64,000 bases of DNA from Casuarina equisetifolia (lineage: Eukaryota > Streptophyta > Magnoliopsida > Fagales > Casuarinaceae), in contig CM052355.1 of the NCBI GenBank assembly GCA_028551475.1, positions 32,267,580 through 32,331,579 on the forward strand, in the 5' to 3' direction. Position numbers and translations under genes: made by a program. Below are positions 1-15,698 of this stretch, one piece after another (the first letter of the stretch is position 1; each line of letters starts with the position of its first letter). The notes beneath the pieces are model-generated. The model was given only the letters and a program-made list of their open reading frames with translations. It ran no database searches and was not told the DNA's origin.

Positions 1-81
1 AAGAAGTATAGCAGCTGCTCATAATCAATTGTTGATTTCAATATCTGTACTGTGCTAGGGCTCAGAATAAGAGAATGTTTA

Positions 82-4586
<4,505 letters not shown>

Positions 4587-7104
4587 TTCTCAAATTGCTT
4601 CGTACTTTCACACAGTTGTCTGGGACTGGGAAGCCCGCAAAGAAAAAGGAGAAGCAGAGGAGGATCGAAGACGATAGGCACGTTTTTCAAGGTCCGCTAC
4701 GCGTTTGTCTGATCTTACGTATACTAATTTATGTCAGTTTTTGGGTTGTATTCGAAGGTGATCAAGCTGGAAGAAGACGGGGGGCTTGGTTCGCTTGATC
4801 TTTTATAAGGTAAGTAAAACTCAGCAACTACCAAAGCTTATTTGGACGGATAACCTCGTCTGCACAGGCATTTCCACGTAATGTTGTCTGCTCCCAATTT
4901 TTCAGTCCCAATTCCGGTCTTTGAGAACTTCAACTGAGTTAGAAATATATGTCACGGGTTTATGGCACCGAGCGTGCTTGAACTTATGGGACTCAAGTTA
5001 ATGATGGTCTCTAAATTAAATGTATCGACACTAGTTTTTAAACTTATAGTAAATGATATTAGAATCAACTCATGTCCTAGTAGAAGCAACCTGGTGTATA
5101 AATGCTACAATAAGGCCAAAATGGACTCTGGGAGCATCGGCTGCAAAACATGACAGGCTATTGTTGGCTTATGGGGCCAATAGTGGCCTTAAGATTGTAA
5201 ATACTTAAGTTGATAATAATATTTGAGGAAGTGTGTTGAAATTAGCTTTTAGGTTTAGATATTTTAGTCCTATATCATAGAGGAACAAACTTAAGGTGAA
5301 GTATAAATTAAAAAATAAATTTTTAATTCTTGAACTAATTTTTTGATTGAGTTTTTGGATGTCATGATATTTTTTTTTTTTGGGTTAAAAAATTTATTTA
5401 TTTTTAAATCAAAATGTAGAAAATAATAAGATCGATATATATAGAGAATGCAACATATTAGTATATTGTTGATACAAGACATATCAAATTTCAATATATC
5501 ATCTTTTTAGGACAAAGAGAAAATAATCTAATTTTATAGATAAGATGATCTCTTGAAACTTAAATTTTATTATCATATATTAGAAAATTTATATTCTAAT
5601 GTAAAATTGGCTTGTAAGCAAGGAAAACATTTTTATATATAAAGAATACAACATTATAATATATTGGTAACATGAAATATACACGGGATTTTAACATTTC
5701 TTTTATTTTCTTTATGACCAAAGTCTTTGTTGGCTTGAAATGAATTAATGGTAAGTATTATAGGATTAATCTTCTGAAACAAAACTTTTGAAGTTAACAA
5801 TTAATGCTCTAAACTTTGGCAAGTACGAAACGATAAAAAAGAATGGTAAACGGAAATTTCATCTCGAGGTGGACTTGGATTGAAGCTTTGGGATTCCTAC
5901 TCATTCTTAACACGCCTGTTTCTATTTTTGCTTTTTAACACTAATTTGGCTGAGAAAAGTAACTTTAAATGATGTCTTTCGTGGGATAAGATTTAACAAC
6001 TTTGTTCAAGAAATGCACGAAGAATATGAATATCCTTCTTCATTCTTAACTCCTAAATAAAAAAGATGATTCATGGGAATCGAGAAGTAAGAAATCACTT
6101 AAGCCAGTACAGCATCCGATCATATTCTATAAGACGTTGCTGGAGCACTGAAGTGGGACCGCGTTGATTATCTTGGGAATATCAACGTGGATTGTGTTGA
6201 GAAGATAATGGGATTGATGTCTTTTACGTCACGCTTTCTGTTTCCAACAAATTCCATCCTCTTTCTCTGTTTGCCGACGGTCCTGCTTTCTTGCATCTGT
6301 TTTTGTTTGAGGCACCAACACCATACTTTTTATGTTATAATGCCATCTTCAACCTCGGCTTGCATATTTCGAAGTGATTGAGAGCTTTTTTAAAGCATTA
6401 GTAGCACATATTTCTTAACAGTAGATGATGCAAAATAACAAGTTACTAAGTCATTGCTTGAGTTAATGAAAACATATATTACAAAGTCCATATCCAACCT
6501 TATCATGTAATCCTACTCAACAATGTAAAATTGTTTCACATCGATTCCAACATGCCCATTCACTGTAATAATCTGATTTAAACCATTCTGGAGTGCTACT
6601 TTCATTGGGTGAATTCTAAACTTACCATATTTATTGGGGTGTTGAAAAGAACCAAGCTTTGATACCATCATATCCAATTTAGAAACTAGCTCAAGAAAAA
6701 GAGAGCATCTATTACACATAAGTTTCACCAATAACTCTTTAATTATTTGGGACTTCCCAACACTGCAATAACATATACTTTCACTACACGTATTGCATGA
6801 CGGCATTGGTGACAGTAACAAGTACCTAATCAGTTGCGCGAGTTTCAGAACCAATACAAGTGCAGCGAGAGCAGTCCAGGGATGGGGTAACACGGTTCAT
6901 TGCTGTTCAGTCTGGAAAAGAATGCTATGATAATGCACAGATATAAGCAAGACAGGGTGTCAACTAAATAAAACAATGTTTCTGTAACGTATTCTACAAA
7001 ATGAATTCTCCTCTTTCGGTGAAGAAGCATTGCAAGTAAGATACATTATTCTGTGAATGCTAATTCAAAATTTGATTAAGAACCAAAATAAAGAAACCTC
7101 TTCT
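4587..7104. other. Intergenic region between citrate synthase start and COQ3 3' end
   Basis: The first few hundred bases (4587-4900) are the presumed 5' UTR and promoter of the minus-strand citrate synthase gene. The rest is strongly AT-rich with poly-A and poly-T runs (for example around 5370 and 5400). Open frames are all under 130 codons and none resembles a known protein. The last part, nearest 7104, should hold the COQ3 3' UTR. I see no recognisable transposon ends or RNA gene. Confidence 0.6.
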
Positions 7105-10100
7105 TTATTGGCTGCTTTTTGTACCAAAACAAATGAAATTTACACTAATATCATCAGATAAAGACCACCTTCCTGTCAAGGGGTTGTACACAAATCCGGC
7201 CATCTCTCTGACCTGTTCAAAACCAACCAAACAGTAACGAAAAGCTTCACTAAAGCACGCAGTGGTTACAAATATTTATTCACGTGCCAGAAAATCATGA
7301 AAAATCACAAGGTATCAAATACATTATACATACAGTAATATTGGCACGTTGAAGGATCAGGACTAGTTCTTCAGGTGTGAGAAAACTTGACCATTGATGT
7401 GTACCTTTAGGAAGCTGTCAAATAACAAGTTTATTACATCTCCAAGAATTGTCGAGTGGAGGCAAATAATGAAGGCGTGCATAGACTAGATCAGTTATTT
7501 TGTGTACTCAACATAACTAGCAGAGCCACCTTTAAATGGAAACTGAAAGAATTAGAATTTTCTTTTGTGAGTTTTTACCATAATAAAGTTTACAGATCCA
7601 ATTTGAGACGTTTCTACGGCGTAAGGTAAAATATGCTGCAGCGCTTTTAAGCACCATGTTCCTAATGTCAGTCAAACACAATAAACATTGTTCAGAATTT
7701 TCCAGCTATCACATTCCTTAGGAGTTGCCTTCTAATTTCTGGTTTCCCTTCTACTCACTCCTTTCAAGTTAGCGACAAAACCTATCTGGAGAAAGTGAAA
7801 GGCCATTGACTTGAGACAATCATAATGCTATCTCGAACCCCATTTTGCATATACTGAATGCTATATTAGTTTTTTTCCCCCCTGTTAGACCAGTTTATCG
7901 GGAAACAAAACCATGAACTTTAGGATCTTCCAGTGCATTCATTATATCTAAAAGGAAAGAATGATTGCTATTGAATGACCGTGATTTGAAGAACCATGCC
8001 CTACATTCTTCAATCCTTTCAGCTTTTGGGCAGACACTTCCACAGATTGTGAGATTCTTTAAAGTAGCAGATTATTTGCTAAAATTTTGACCAATCAAGT
8101 TCCAAAGTAAAGCATTTTGTAAGTGAAAAGAGGTGCTAAAAGATAATGAACAAGCTGGAAATGAGTGAGAGAACTATACCCAATGGAGGATGTACTCAGC
8201 TGCAACAATGGCAGCTGCATATGCTCTCATGGAACGGTTAATTGTTGATACCACAGTAGCTCCATCAGGAATAGTTAATGCTGCCAAAGACTTGCAGAAT
8301 TCAGCAGGGTCTGCTACATGCTCAATTACCTTAAGGAAGAATCAAGTCTCAAACAAATTAGATACATGTCAAATATGGTCAAAATGTAATTTTGAAAATA
8401 CATTGGATGCAAGTCCATAACAGTAGCCTAAATACTCCCTAGAGAAGCAAGTATGAAGAAAACTTTCATTGAACAGACCAAAATTTCAAGAATTCAAGTA
8501 AACCTTTGATTACATTTCTAGAACCATAAAAAAGTACTCACATTTAATTTCACAGCTAGTTATTTATGCTATCTATCAGGTACCTAAAGAGGACTTCCAC
8601 ACCTAAGGATGCAACTTCAAGATGTGGATGTGTGTGTTGTGAGAAAGAGAGAGAGAGGGAGGAGGGGTGGGCTTACTTCTAGGGCAATCACAGCATCAAA
8701 CTTCCTTTTGTCCTCTACCAGCTTTTCTGCCAATAAAATAAAATTGAAAAAAGCTTTCTACCAGATTGTAGTAATAAAGGCAAACAACAAAATGATGTCC
8801 ATTATGCCACTTGGTCCTCACATGCAGGAGATATGGGCCCCTTGTTAAGGATGTAAACATCCAATGTAAAAGACACAAGAGAAATGCATTTTAAAAGCAA
8901 ATTAGGTATGACATACCAGAAAATCTGACCTACAGAGGAAATAAAAAAAGTTTGCATTTACCAGCTGTTGTACAACAGTACTCGATGGTTGATGTCATTG
9001 GATCCAAACCCTGTGAAGACAGGTAATATTAAAGACTTTCCACGCATTCAAGTGTAAAACAACCTACAAGAACAATAAATATAGTCCTCAAACTTTTTTA
9101 CTTAGTAACTTATTGCAGTTGTGTTCAGACTCATAGTTTATTTAAATCCAGTTGATAAGAAGTCCAACGAACCAAATAACAAAACTGAAAATTTGAGGAC
9201 TATTGCCACCAGCAAATTGCAGTCCAAGAATTAATCAGGAAATTATTACAAATAGTTTAAAGAAACTTAATCTCAAATTCTTTTGCCCAGATTAAGTCAA
9301 GCATGTACCTGGAGAAAAAAGAAATGATGAGAGCGAGAGACTGAGAGAGATAGAGGGGGAGGGAGAGGGAGAGTGAGAAGCAACCATAGGATAGTTCAGA
9401 ATGCTATTGAAAATCATTCAAGACCTTTCTGGTATTCAATATATTACAAACATTATTTCCAATAAAAAAAATTGACCACATACTTCTAGCTTCTAGAAAG
9501 ATAAATTCAGTTTTTGAGATGATATGCTGAGCTCAAATTTGTGGAATTATGCAAATTGAGCTTAGCAATGTCTATGATTCTCTAAGCAAGATGGAAAAAA
9601 TTCTTTGCGGGACATCTTTGGCCAAAATCTACATAACCATATGGTGAATCATGAAAGGCTGTTGCTAAAATTTGAAAACCATGTTTACATTATAAACTTA
9701 TTGTGCAATCACGCACATCACGACCATGAAACAGAGCAGTGCACCAATAACTCAGGGGAGAAATTGTTTAGAATAAACCCTATCATAACTTGATCCAGTA
9801 ACCTTGGTGTACAGCCATAGCTGCTGAAAAGGTGGAAATCTTAGCCTCTCTTCAGAAGTATCACAAGCTACTAATTAGGTAAAGTCTAATTCCATTACAT
9901 GTTTACCATGGAACTAACTTTCTTAGTGAAGTAGATAATGCAAAGATGCACAATCTCTCTCTCTCTCACTCCACCTTTCTCCTAGGACTAATCTAGAAAA
10001 TTATGCCAAGGGATCAGTGATTTGTTACATCTCAAATCCAAGTCCAACTAGGGACCAAAATAAGTCAATCTCTGGCCATGTTGGTGGAAGAGTAAAAGGG

Positions 10101-12788
10101 AAAAAAAAAAAAAAGTGAAAAAGATATGCAGACAAATTTTTAGCACAACGAAAAAAAAAGGGACCAAAATTAGTCAATCTCTGGCCATATTGGTGGAACG
10201 GTAAAAGAAAAAGAGAAAGTAAAAAACATATGCAAAAAAAATTTTAGCAAAACAAAAAAAAAAGGACCAAAATTAGTCAATCTGTGGCCATGTTGGTGGA
10301 AGAGTAAAAGAAAAAAAGAAAGTAAAAAACATGTGCAAACAAACTTTTAGCCAAAATAAAAAATAAAAAAGGTGCTAAAAATCTCTCTCCTGGAAAGAAC
10401 ATACTGGCAAATATGACACTTCACTTTTCAAGTTCATCTACAGTTTAAATCATAGAATGACCATACAGCATGAAGACGTGCAATCTTGATATTTTTCTCC
10501 ACCGCATCAACTCCTGTTACAATAGCTCCCATTCGAGCTAATGGCTGAAAAGGCAAAGGAGGAGAGTAAATACAAGGAAAAGATCATGAATAACTTTTAA
10601 AAAAAGAAGCTAAAATCCATGACATGTATACCCAAACTTAAGCAATGTAAGGAATCATAACATGCTTTAACTACCACACTCATATACTTATCATGTTAGC
10701 ACTCAAACTATATTTACATTTCAATTGTTATCTACTACCTCACCATGACGGTAACTAGGTCTAAACATTATATGGAGTTTATAATCCAGACAGAAATTCT
10801 CCCACAAAACCCTTCAGCGAGACAAGCAGGAAAACGGAATTAATATTTCATGAATTTATGGTCTGCAATATGAAAATGTCACAAACCAAATATAACTGCC
10901 ATGGATGGGTAGCAGAACTCTCCCAACAGTTTGGACCATTTCCCTCTATAGTTCATCAAATATGCTTTTAAAATAACTGTCAGTAAATCGTCATTTGAAA
11001 CTGATAGAGGACTTTCTTTCAATAGGAAGCGGAATATGAGCGCATACAGGACTAAACCCTTGACCTATCCCTCCCCCCTCTAGTTTATGGGGGACGAGAT
11101 GCCATTTGCTCCCAAGACCATTAGCATACACTTCAATAAGCATTTTGATTCCTTTGCACCTGTGTTCCCAGTTCACATGTATAGTGCATCGACTCATTAA
11201 TTTAAATGATATCTGTTTGCACCTTGTAAACATCACGTGATACTCTGTATGAGTGAAGTGCTTATGCTCCTTTAGAGATAGGAGTCGTTCCTCTTGTTGA
11301 AGTTGTTCCTCTCCATTAAGTTACCAGACTTTGGAAAATCAAGAAATTAAGAACCACATAATGCAAACGAAATGGCAATGCTAACGTTAATGGGCCTAAG
11401 AAAACAGAGAAAAGATAAATGGGGAACAGTTGCCGAGAGATGAAACTAAGATGAGGCCAATTCAGGACAAGTGGAGGGGCAGAGGTATAAAGTGGTTACT
11501 CATCCACACCTGAAGATTGGTGAATGCACCCGTACGTTAATTCAACAAGATATGCTAGAAGGACAAGATAAGTTTGAAAAGAACCATATCTTGAGCCATG
11601 TTGAAAGATATGATTTGAATGACTACATGACCTAGGGCGTTGAGTGCCCGGAAGAAAGAAAACATTCTTCGAACAGATTCAGGCACTAGGAGGAGCTTTC
11701 TTACACGGAGTTTGAAAAAAAAAAAAGCACTATAATACCTAAACTTAGACTTCTACATGTAGACAGTCGCATGAGAAAGGAAATGTATGAGTATAGGAAC
11801 AAAAAGAAATATACAAAAAGTTTATCATCCTCAATAAGGGGTTATGTAACTAAGTAGTCCCTCCCAATGACTCATTTTGAGATGTACTTTCAGCTAAAAA
11901 TGATTTGCAAACGAAGCAGAATTCAGAAATTGAAGGACTTTCAGGATTCAACAAACAATGTACCTCTGAGAGAATTCCACCTCCACAACCAACATCAGCT
12001 ATTCTTAGTCCTTCAAAAGGCCTGGCACTGTTAGGATCCTTTCTGCAATGAAAAGGATCAATCAGAATAAATAGATTACGCAAGAGAGGATACTGATACA
12101 GACAATAAACCGAAGAGGAGTGCCTAATGAACTAAACCAAGACACACACGCAATGAGGCAAGCACTCCAGTAATCCTGGAAAGAATATCTCAACAATTCA
12201 TCCATCCAAGTTAGAACAATAATTATTAATGGATGAAAGAGTGTAGAAAGCAGGAAAAGATAACCTGAAATGTTGACAGAGAGTGGAGCGAATGAAAGCA
12301 AGTCTTGTAGGATTCATCACATGCAATGGTTTAAAGGGCCCTCCAGAATCCCACCTAATCAAAACAATGCACCAAATGCTTCCTTACATATTCTCCAATC
12401 ATGATTGAGTTCTAATTCTCTCAATTTTCCATCTTTTCTCTCTCCAAACAGACAATAACACGAAATCAAGATAAAAGAAAAAGAAAAACATATTATGAAA
12501 ACTACAAAGAAGAAAAAGTTAAAAAGCGAACCAGGTTTCGGCAATGGACGCGAATTTTTCGAGTTCAATATCTTTCAAAGAAGATGGTGGTGCAGACGAA
12601 GTTCTTCCCGTTCTGGAGTCCTTCACGGCGTTATTGTGATCCCTAGGCGTCTCTGGCGGTGGGGCAGAAGAAGCGTCGGAGAAGGAACTAAAGCTGAGAA
12701 GAGCTCCCGTTTCTCGTCTACCGCCGGAGAACCAAGGGGAAAAGAATCGGCTGTTAAAGGAGCAGACTGGTCGGAGCATGGTAGCCAT
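7105..12788 (-). CDS. COQ3: Ubiquinone biosynthesis O-methyltransferase COQ3, mitochondrial
   Basis: S-adenosylmethionine-dependent methyltransferase that performs both O-methylations of the ubiquinone head group in the mitochondrial matrix. Nine exons: 12788-12532, 12354-12265, 12042-11964, 10544-10467, 9010-8962, 8726-8677, 8329-8180, 7414-7334 and 7212-7105, all GT-AG and in phase, total 942 nt, 313 aa plus TAA at 7107-7105. The N-terminus (MATMLRPVCSFNSRFFSPWF) is rich in Arg, Ser and aromatic residues as expected for a mitochondrial presequence. Landmarks: ETWWDSGGPFKPLH, SAM motif I ADVGCGGGILSE (about residues 132-142, exon 3), TGVDAVEKN (motif post I), DAVIALEVIEHVADP (exons 6-7) and the terminal GFVYNPLTGRW. 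Length matches plant COQ3 (about 310-325). A GA/CT microsatellite sits just upstream of the start. Broken copies of this gene lie at 39.7-41 kb and 51.6-53.8 kb; this copy has no lesion, so it is the functional source. Confidence 0.95.
10051..10370. repeat. Three tandem ~105-bp units in COQ3 intron 3
   Basis: The phrase gaccaaaattagtcaatct followed by ggccatgttggtggaa recurs at about 10051, 10160 and 10264 with A-rich tails between units. The units are 104-109 bp long and diverge mainly in the length of the A runs. The array lies in the 1.4-kb intron between exons 3 and 4 of COQ3. Confidence 0.85.
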
Positions 12789-12816
12789 GGCTGAAACGAG
12801 CTAACTAAGAGTTGAT

Positions 12817-12842
12817 CGAGAGAGAGAGAGAGAGAGAGAGGG
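12817..12842. repeat. (GA)n microsatellite in COQ3 5' UTR/promoter
   Basis: An uninterrupted run of about 13 GA dinucleotides lies 30-55 bp upstream of the COQ3 ATG, reading as CT repeats on the coding strand. CT-rich leaders near the transcription start are common in plant genes; a regulatory role here is only inference. Confidence 0.85.
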
Positions 12843-12849
12843 AATTGAA

Positions 12850-13300
12850 AAGCTCTCGGGGAGAAGGCGCTGCCCATGGGCCAGTCAGGGCTGGGCCCCT
12901 CATATGGCCAAGCCCGTTAAAAATCTGTTATCCACCCACATCAGAAGAAACCGAACCAAAAAACAAGCTTCCATGCTAGGCCTATCACTGTTTCTTTCCT
13001 AAGAAGAAAGCCAGCCTACCATGAATAGCCAGTTAGCTCAGTTGGTGGAATACGTCACTGGAAGAAGAATAAGAAAAGATCTTCTATTGGGTGGGAAGAG
13101 AAGGGAAATGGCTTTGCTTACTCTTTTCATGTTTTGCTTCTTCTAGGCCTCTAAGTTTCTGGCCTGAGAAGAAAGGAAACGAAGAAAGGGAGTTTAGGCG
13201 GGACCCAAATCCGAATATCATTTCTTCTTTCCTTCTGCCTACAAACCTAAACTCTCCAACGAAAAAGTATTTTTTGCCTTCTTCTCTTTATAGAACCAGA
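12850..13300. repeat. Duplicated COQ3 upstream flank with tRNA A-box-like motif (copy 1)
   Basis: The stretch with ggccaagcccgttaa and gaaaccgaaccaaaaa at 12890-12965 recurs at 41880-41975 and 53925-54005. The motif tagctcagttgg at 13034-13045 matches the plant tRNA A-box consensus, but no B box or cloverleaf follows. Compared with the other copies, this one lacks the roughly 0.8-kb noncoding module found at 29.36, 42.0 and 54.17 kb, so it carries a deletion, or the module was inserted in the ancestor of the others. Confidence 0.75.
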
Positions 13301-13304
13301 TTTA

Positions 13305-13440
13305 TTTTACATCTATGGAAAATCGAGTTTGTTAAAAGGTCAACTCTTTCAAGATTACTTATATTGCATAACCAGCTTGTTATCATGGAAAATTTGTTGT
13401 CATCAAGATTTAAATTTCTCAGGCTACGGATATTGTGGAA
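13305..13440 (-). pseudogene. Short LRR remnant of a receptor-like protein
   Basis: On the minus strand this stretch is related to the better preserved copy at 43.15-43.26 kb, which reads LGDNKFSMIPSWLCSISNLE, the pattern of Cf/EIX2-type extracellular LRRs. Only about one repeat survives, with stops around it. The same remnant sits at the same place relative to the RLP 3' end in the copies near 30.3 and 43.2 kb, so it was already a remnant before the block was duplicated. Confidence 0.7.
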
Positions 13441-13652
13441 AACGTGTTTCTATAATTTCCTCCTAATATTGTTTATTAGTTACTGCTTTTCTGGGAAGGG
13501 ATTTCTGAAAATAACTGGAAATTAAGTTAAACAACTTAAATAGAATAGAGAAAGTTACAACAAAATATGATAGCAGTAACGTATTGAATGAAAAGCAAAC
13601 TTTTTTTATTCTTCAAACCACAATACACAAAACACATGCCCTTTTTAAGCTT

Positions 13653-14270
13653 TTACACTCCACCAAAGAGTTGATACTTCACATCATCCCAAAAGTTGTA
13701 ATAAGCATATCTCCAAGCCTTATTGAAGACCAATGGACCCAATATAGCCCAAAAACCCATCACAAATCCAAACGGTGTGCCCGTATAAAACCACCTCTTG
13801 TCCATCCAATCACCATCCTCATCACCTCCAGGGCCAACACTTGGTACTAGCTCTGGGGATGTGTTATCTTATAAGTGGAGGCCCACAAAGGTTTTGATTG
13901 CCAAGAAAATTGTATGGACTTAAGCTTTGTAACTGAGTGCTGGTTGGAATTCTACCAGAAGTCATTGTGTGATAAGTTCAAATTGTTCAAGGATGTTAAA
14001 CTTGTTACACCTTGTGGTATTGCTCCTGTTAGTTGATTCATTGAAAAATCTAGAGTCTCCAATTGTTTTATGGCACTAATATTCTTTGGAATCTTTCCAT
14101 GGAGGTGATTGTCTGAAAGATTCAAGTATCGCAACCAATAAAGATTGGTGAGTTCCTTAGGAATCTATCCAATTAAGCTATTGCTTGACAAGTCTAGGGA
14201 TGTGAGAAGGCCAAGCATATCGCTACTATATCCCATACTTTTTCCCCTTTGTTATTAGGAATACTCTTTC
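13653..14270 (-). pseudogene. 3' fragment of an LRR receptor-like protein (EIX2/Cf type)
   Basis: Reading the minus strand, the fragment encodes the last LRRs (MRYLNLSDNHLHGKIPKNIS, then TLDFSMNQLTGAIPQG), a damaged juxtamembrane and transmembrane part, and the conserved tail AYYNFWDDVKYQLFGGV ending in TAA at 13655-13653. It aligns with codons for the last ~200 residues of the RLP at 43512-46444. The frame is broken in several places between 13800 and 13970 and the 5' four-fifths of the gene is missing. It cannot make a working receptor. Confidence 0.85.
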
Positions 14271-15399
14271 ATACACTTGTCTCCTTGTTATCAGGACTGC
14301 TTTGACAAATGCTTCTGTTCCTGATTTCGATATGGATCTGTCAACGTAGAAAGACTTTATTTCAACAATGACGAAGCAGACATCGGGCTTGGAGGGAGAA
14401 GGCCAGGCTTAGAAGAGTAAGAAAAGAAGGGTAGAGGCTCAAGAAGGTAACGGGTTGGGAGGAGAGGGGAGAAAAAGAAGGACAGGGGAGGATTAGGTAG
14501 CCTGCACCATTGCTGGCTGTGACACTAAGTTAGAAACGGCCGGGAAGCATCAGTTGGAACAGTAAACAAGAAGAAGGTTGGTGAAGGCTCGTGAAAAGTG
14601 TTTTCTATATATTGTATTATTTTGAGTATGCTGTACAATATATGTTAAGTGTAAACTAGGTACAAGTATAGTTACCCCTACGTGTTCATAGGGTACTCAA
14701 GTGGTTGACGTGACCACTTTAGAGGTAGGAGTCAACAGTTCTGTCATGTTAGGTGGAAGTCTATATCCAAAATGTGGTAGTAACGTTCTGATTTTTATCA
14801 AACTCGAATTATTGAAATGAGACGATACTAATGATTATTTATCAAACAGTTAATATCGGAAAAAAGAAAAAGAGATAAAATTTAAGCTATTAAACTGGAT
14901 AGTGGTCTCTTATGTTCTGCTAGATTTGCATTTATCCACTCGATGGAAGACATTTTCGGATGCGCATGATGTCACTCTTGAATCTGACGGACCAGAATGT
15001 TTTGTTCCATGTCTGCCTAGGATCGCTGGCTGCATCTTCAAGTCAACTGCATAACTTCTTCAGCTGTAAAAGGGGGACTTGAAGACGATCTTTTCACATT
15101 TGTTGTCTGCTCGGGTGCATCGTTTGTGAGTGGACACTTATTTGGAATGAAAAAGAAAATAAATTATTTGATTTTTTTTTTCATTTTAAGCATTTAATCG
15201 AGCTTGTTGCTGCCCCTAATTGATTTATCCCGTTTCTTAAATTTTGAACATGGGCAACTATATGATAATGACAATGATAATGATGAAGATACATAAAAGA
15301 TATGATAAGGGAGGAATATGAAAGTGGGATATCACAACACCATATTCCTTTTGCTTTGGGCTTTGTACAATGAAATGATTTGCGCTTGTAGAAAAAACG
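14271..15399. other. Spacer without recognisable gene
   Basis: After the RLP fragment ends the sequence does not match the other RLP copies. A purine-rich stretch (14360-14510, with repeated agaagg and gggagga) is followed by AT-rich DNA. No open frame here resembles a known protein, and I see no clear transposon termini. Confidence 0.5.
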
Positions 15400-15560
15400 T
15401 AATCAACGGGTCTATGGTTTTGTCCAAAGACCCAAAAAGCATCCGGAATTCTATTAGAAATTGATGGCAACTTCGAAAGATGGAGAAAGTCACATGTCGT
15501 CTCAACCTTTGCTTAGAAGACCCATAAAAAATTTGATGGAGATTCAGTGGATGCCGACTA
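15400..15560. repeat. RLP-upstream repeat module (copy beside the CNL gene)
   Basis: The run containing ggttttgtccaaagaccc, agcatccggaattctatt and aaattgatggcaact matches modules at about 26790, 33480, 36210 and 46800, all of which flank RLP genes or remnants. Here it lies directly upstream of the CNL coding region, so the CNL has either landed in, or been reached by, the RLP duplication unit. Confidence 0.75.
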
Positions 15561-15698
15561 AATGTGGAATTCCTTCTCCAGTTTTTGGTCTTATATTACA
15601 GTATACCCCTCCTTTCCATGCAAAGCAGACATATCTGCCTTCTATCTCCCAATTACTGTAAGAACTCTTTTCTAGCACTCTTTACTCGTCATCAAGAT

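Noticed and set aside
5290-5720. Possible AT-rich transposon or matrix attachment region
   Set aside because: Very AT-rich but no terminal inverted repeats, target duplications or coding could be identified by eye.
13030-13080. Possible tRNA gene at the tagctcagttgg motif
   Set aside because: Only an A-box-like word is present. No B box, no anticodon stem and no acceptor stem pairing can be drawn, so it is not called as a tRNA.
13091-13525. 144-codon plus-strand frame
   Set aside because: It runs antisense to the RLP-derived LRR remnant and flank, has no homologous frame in the other block copies, and shows no family motif.
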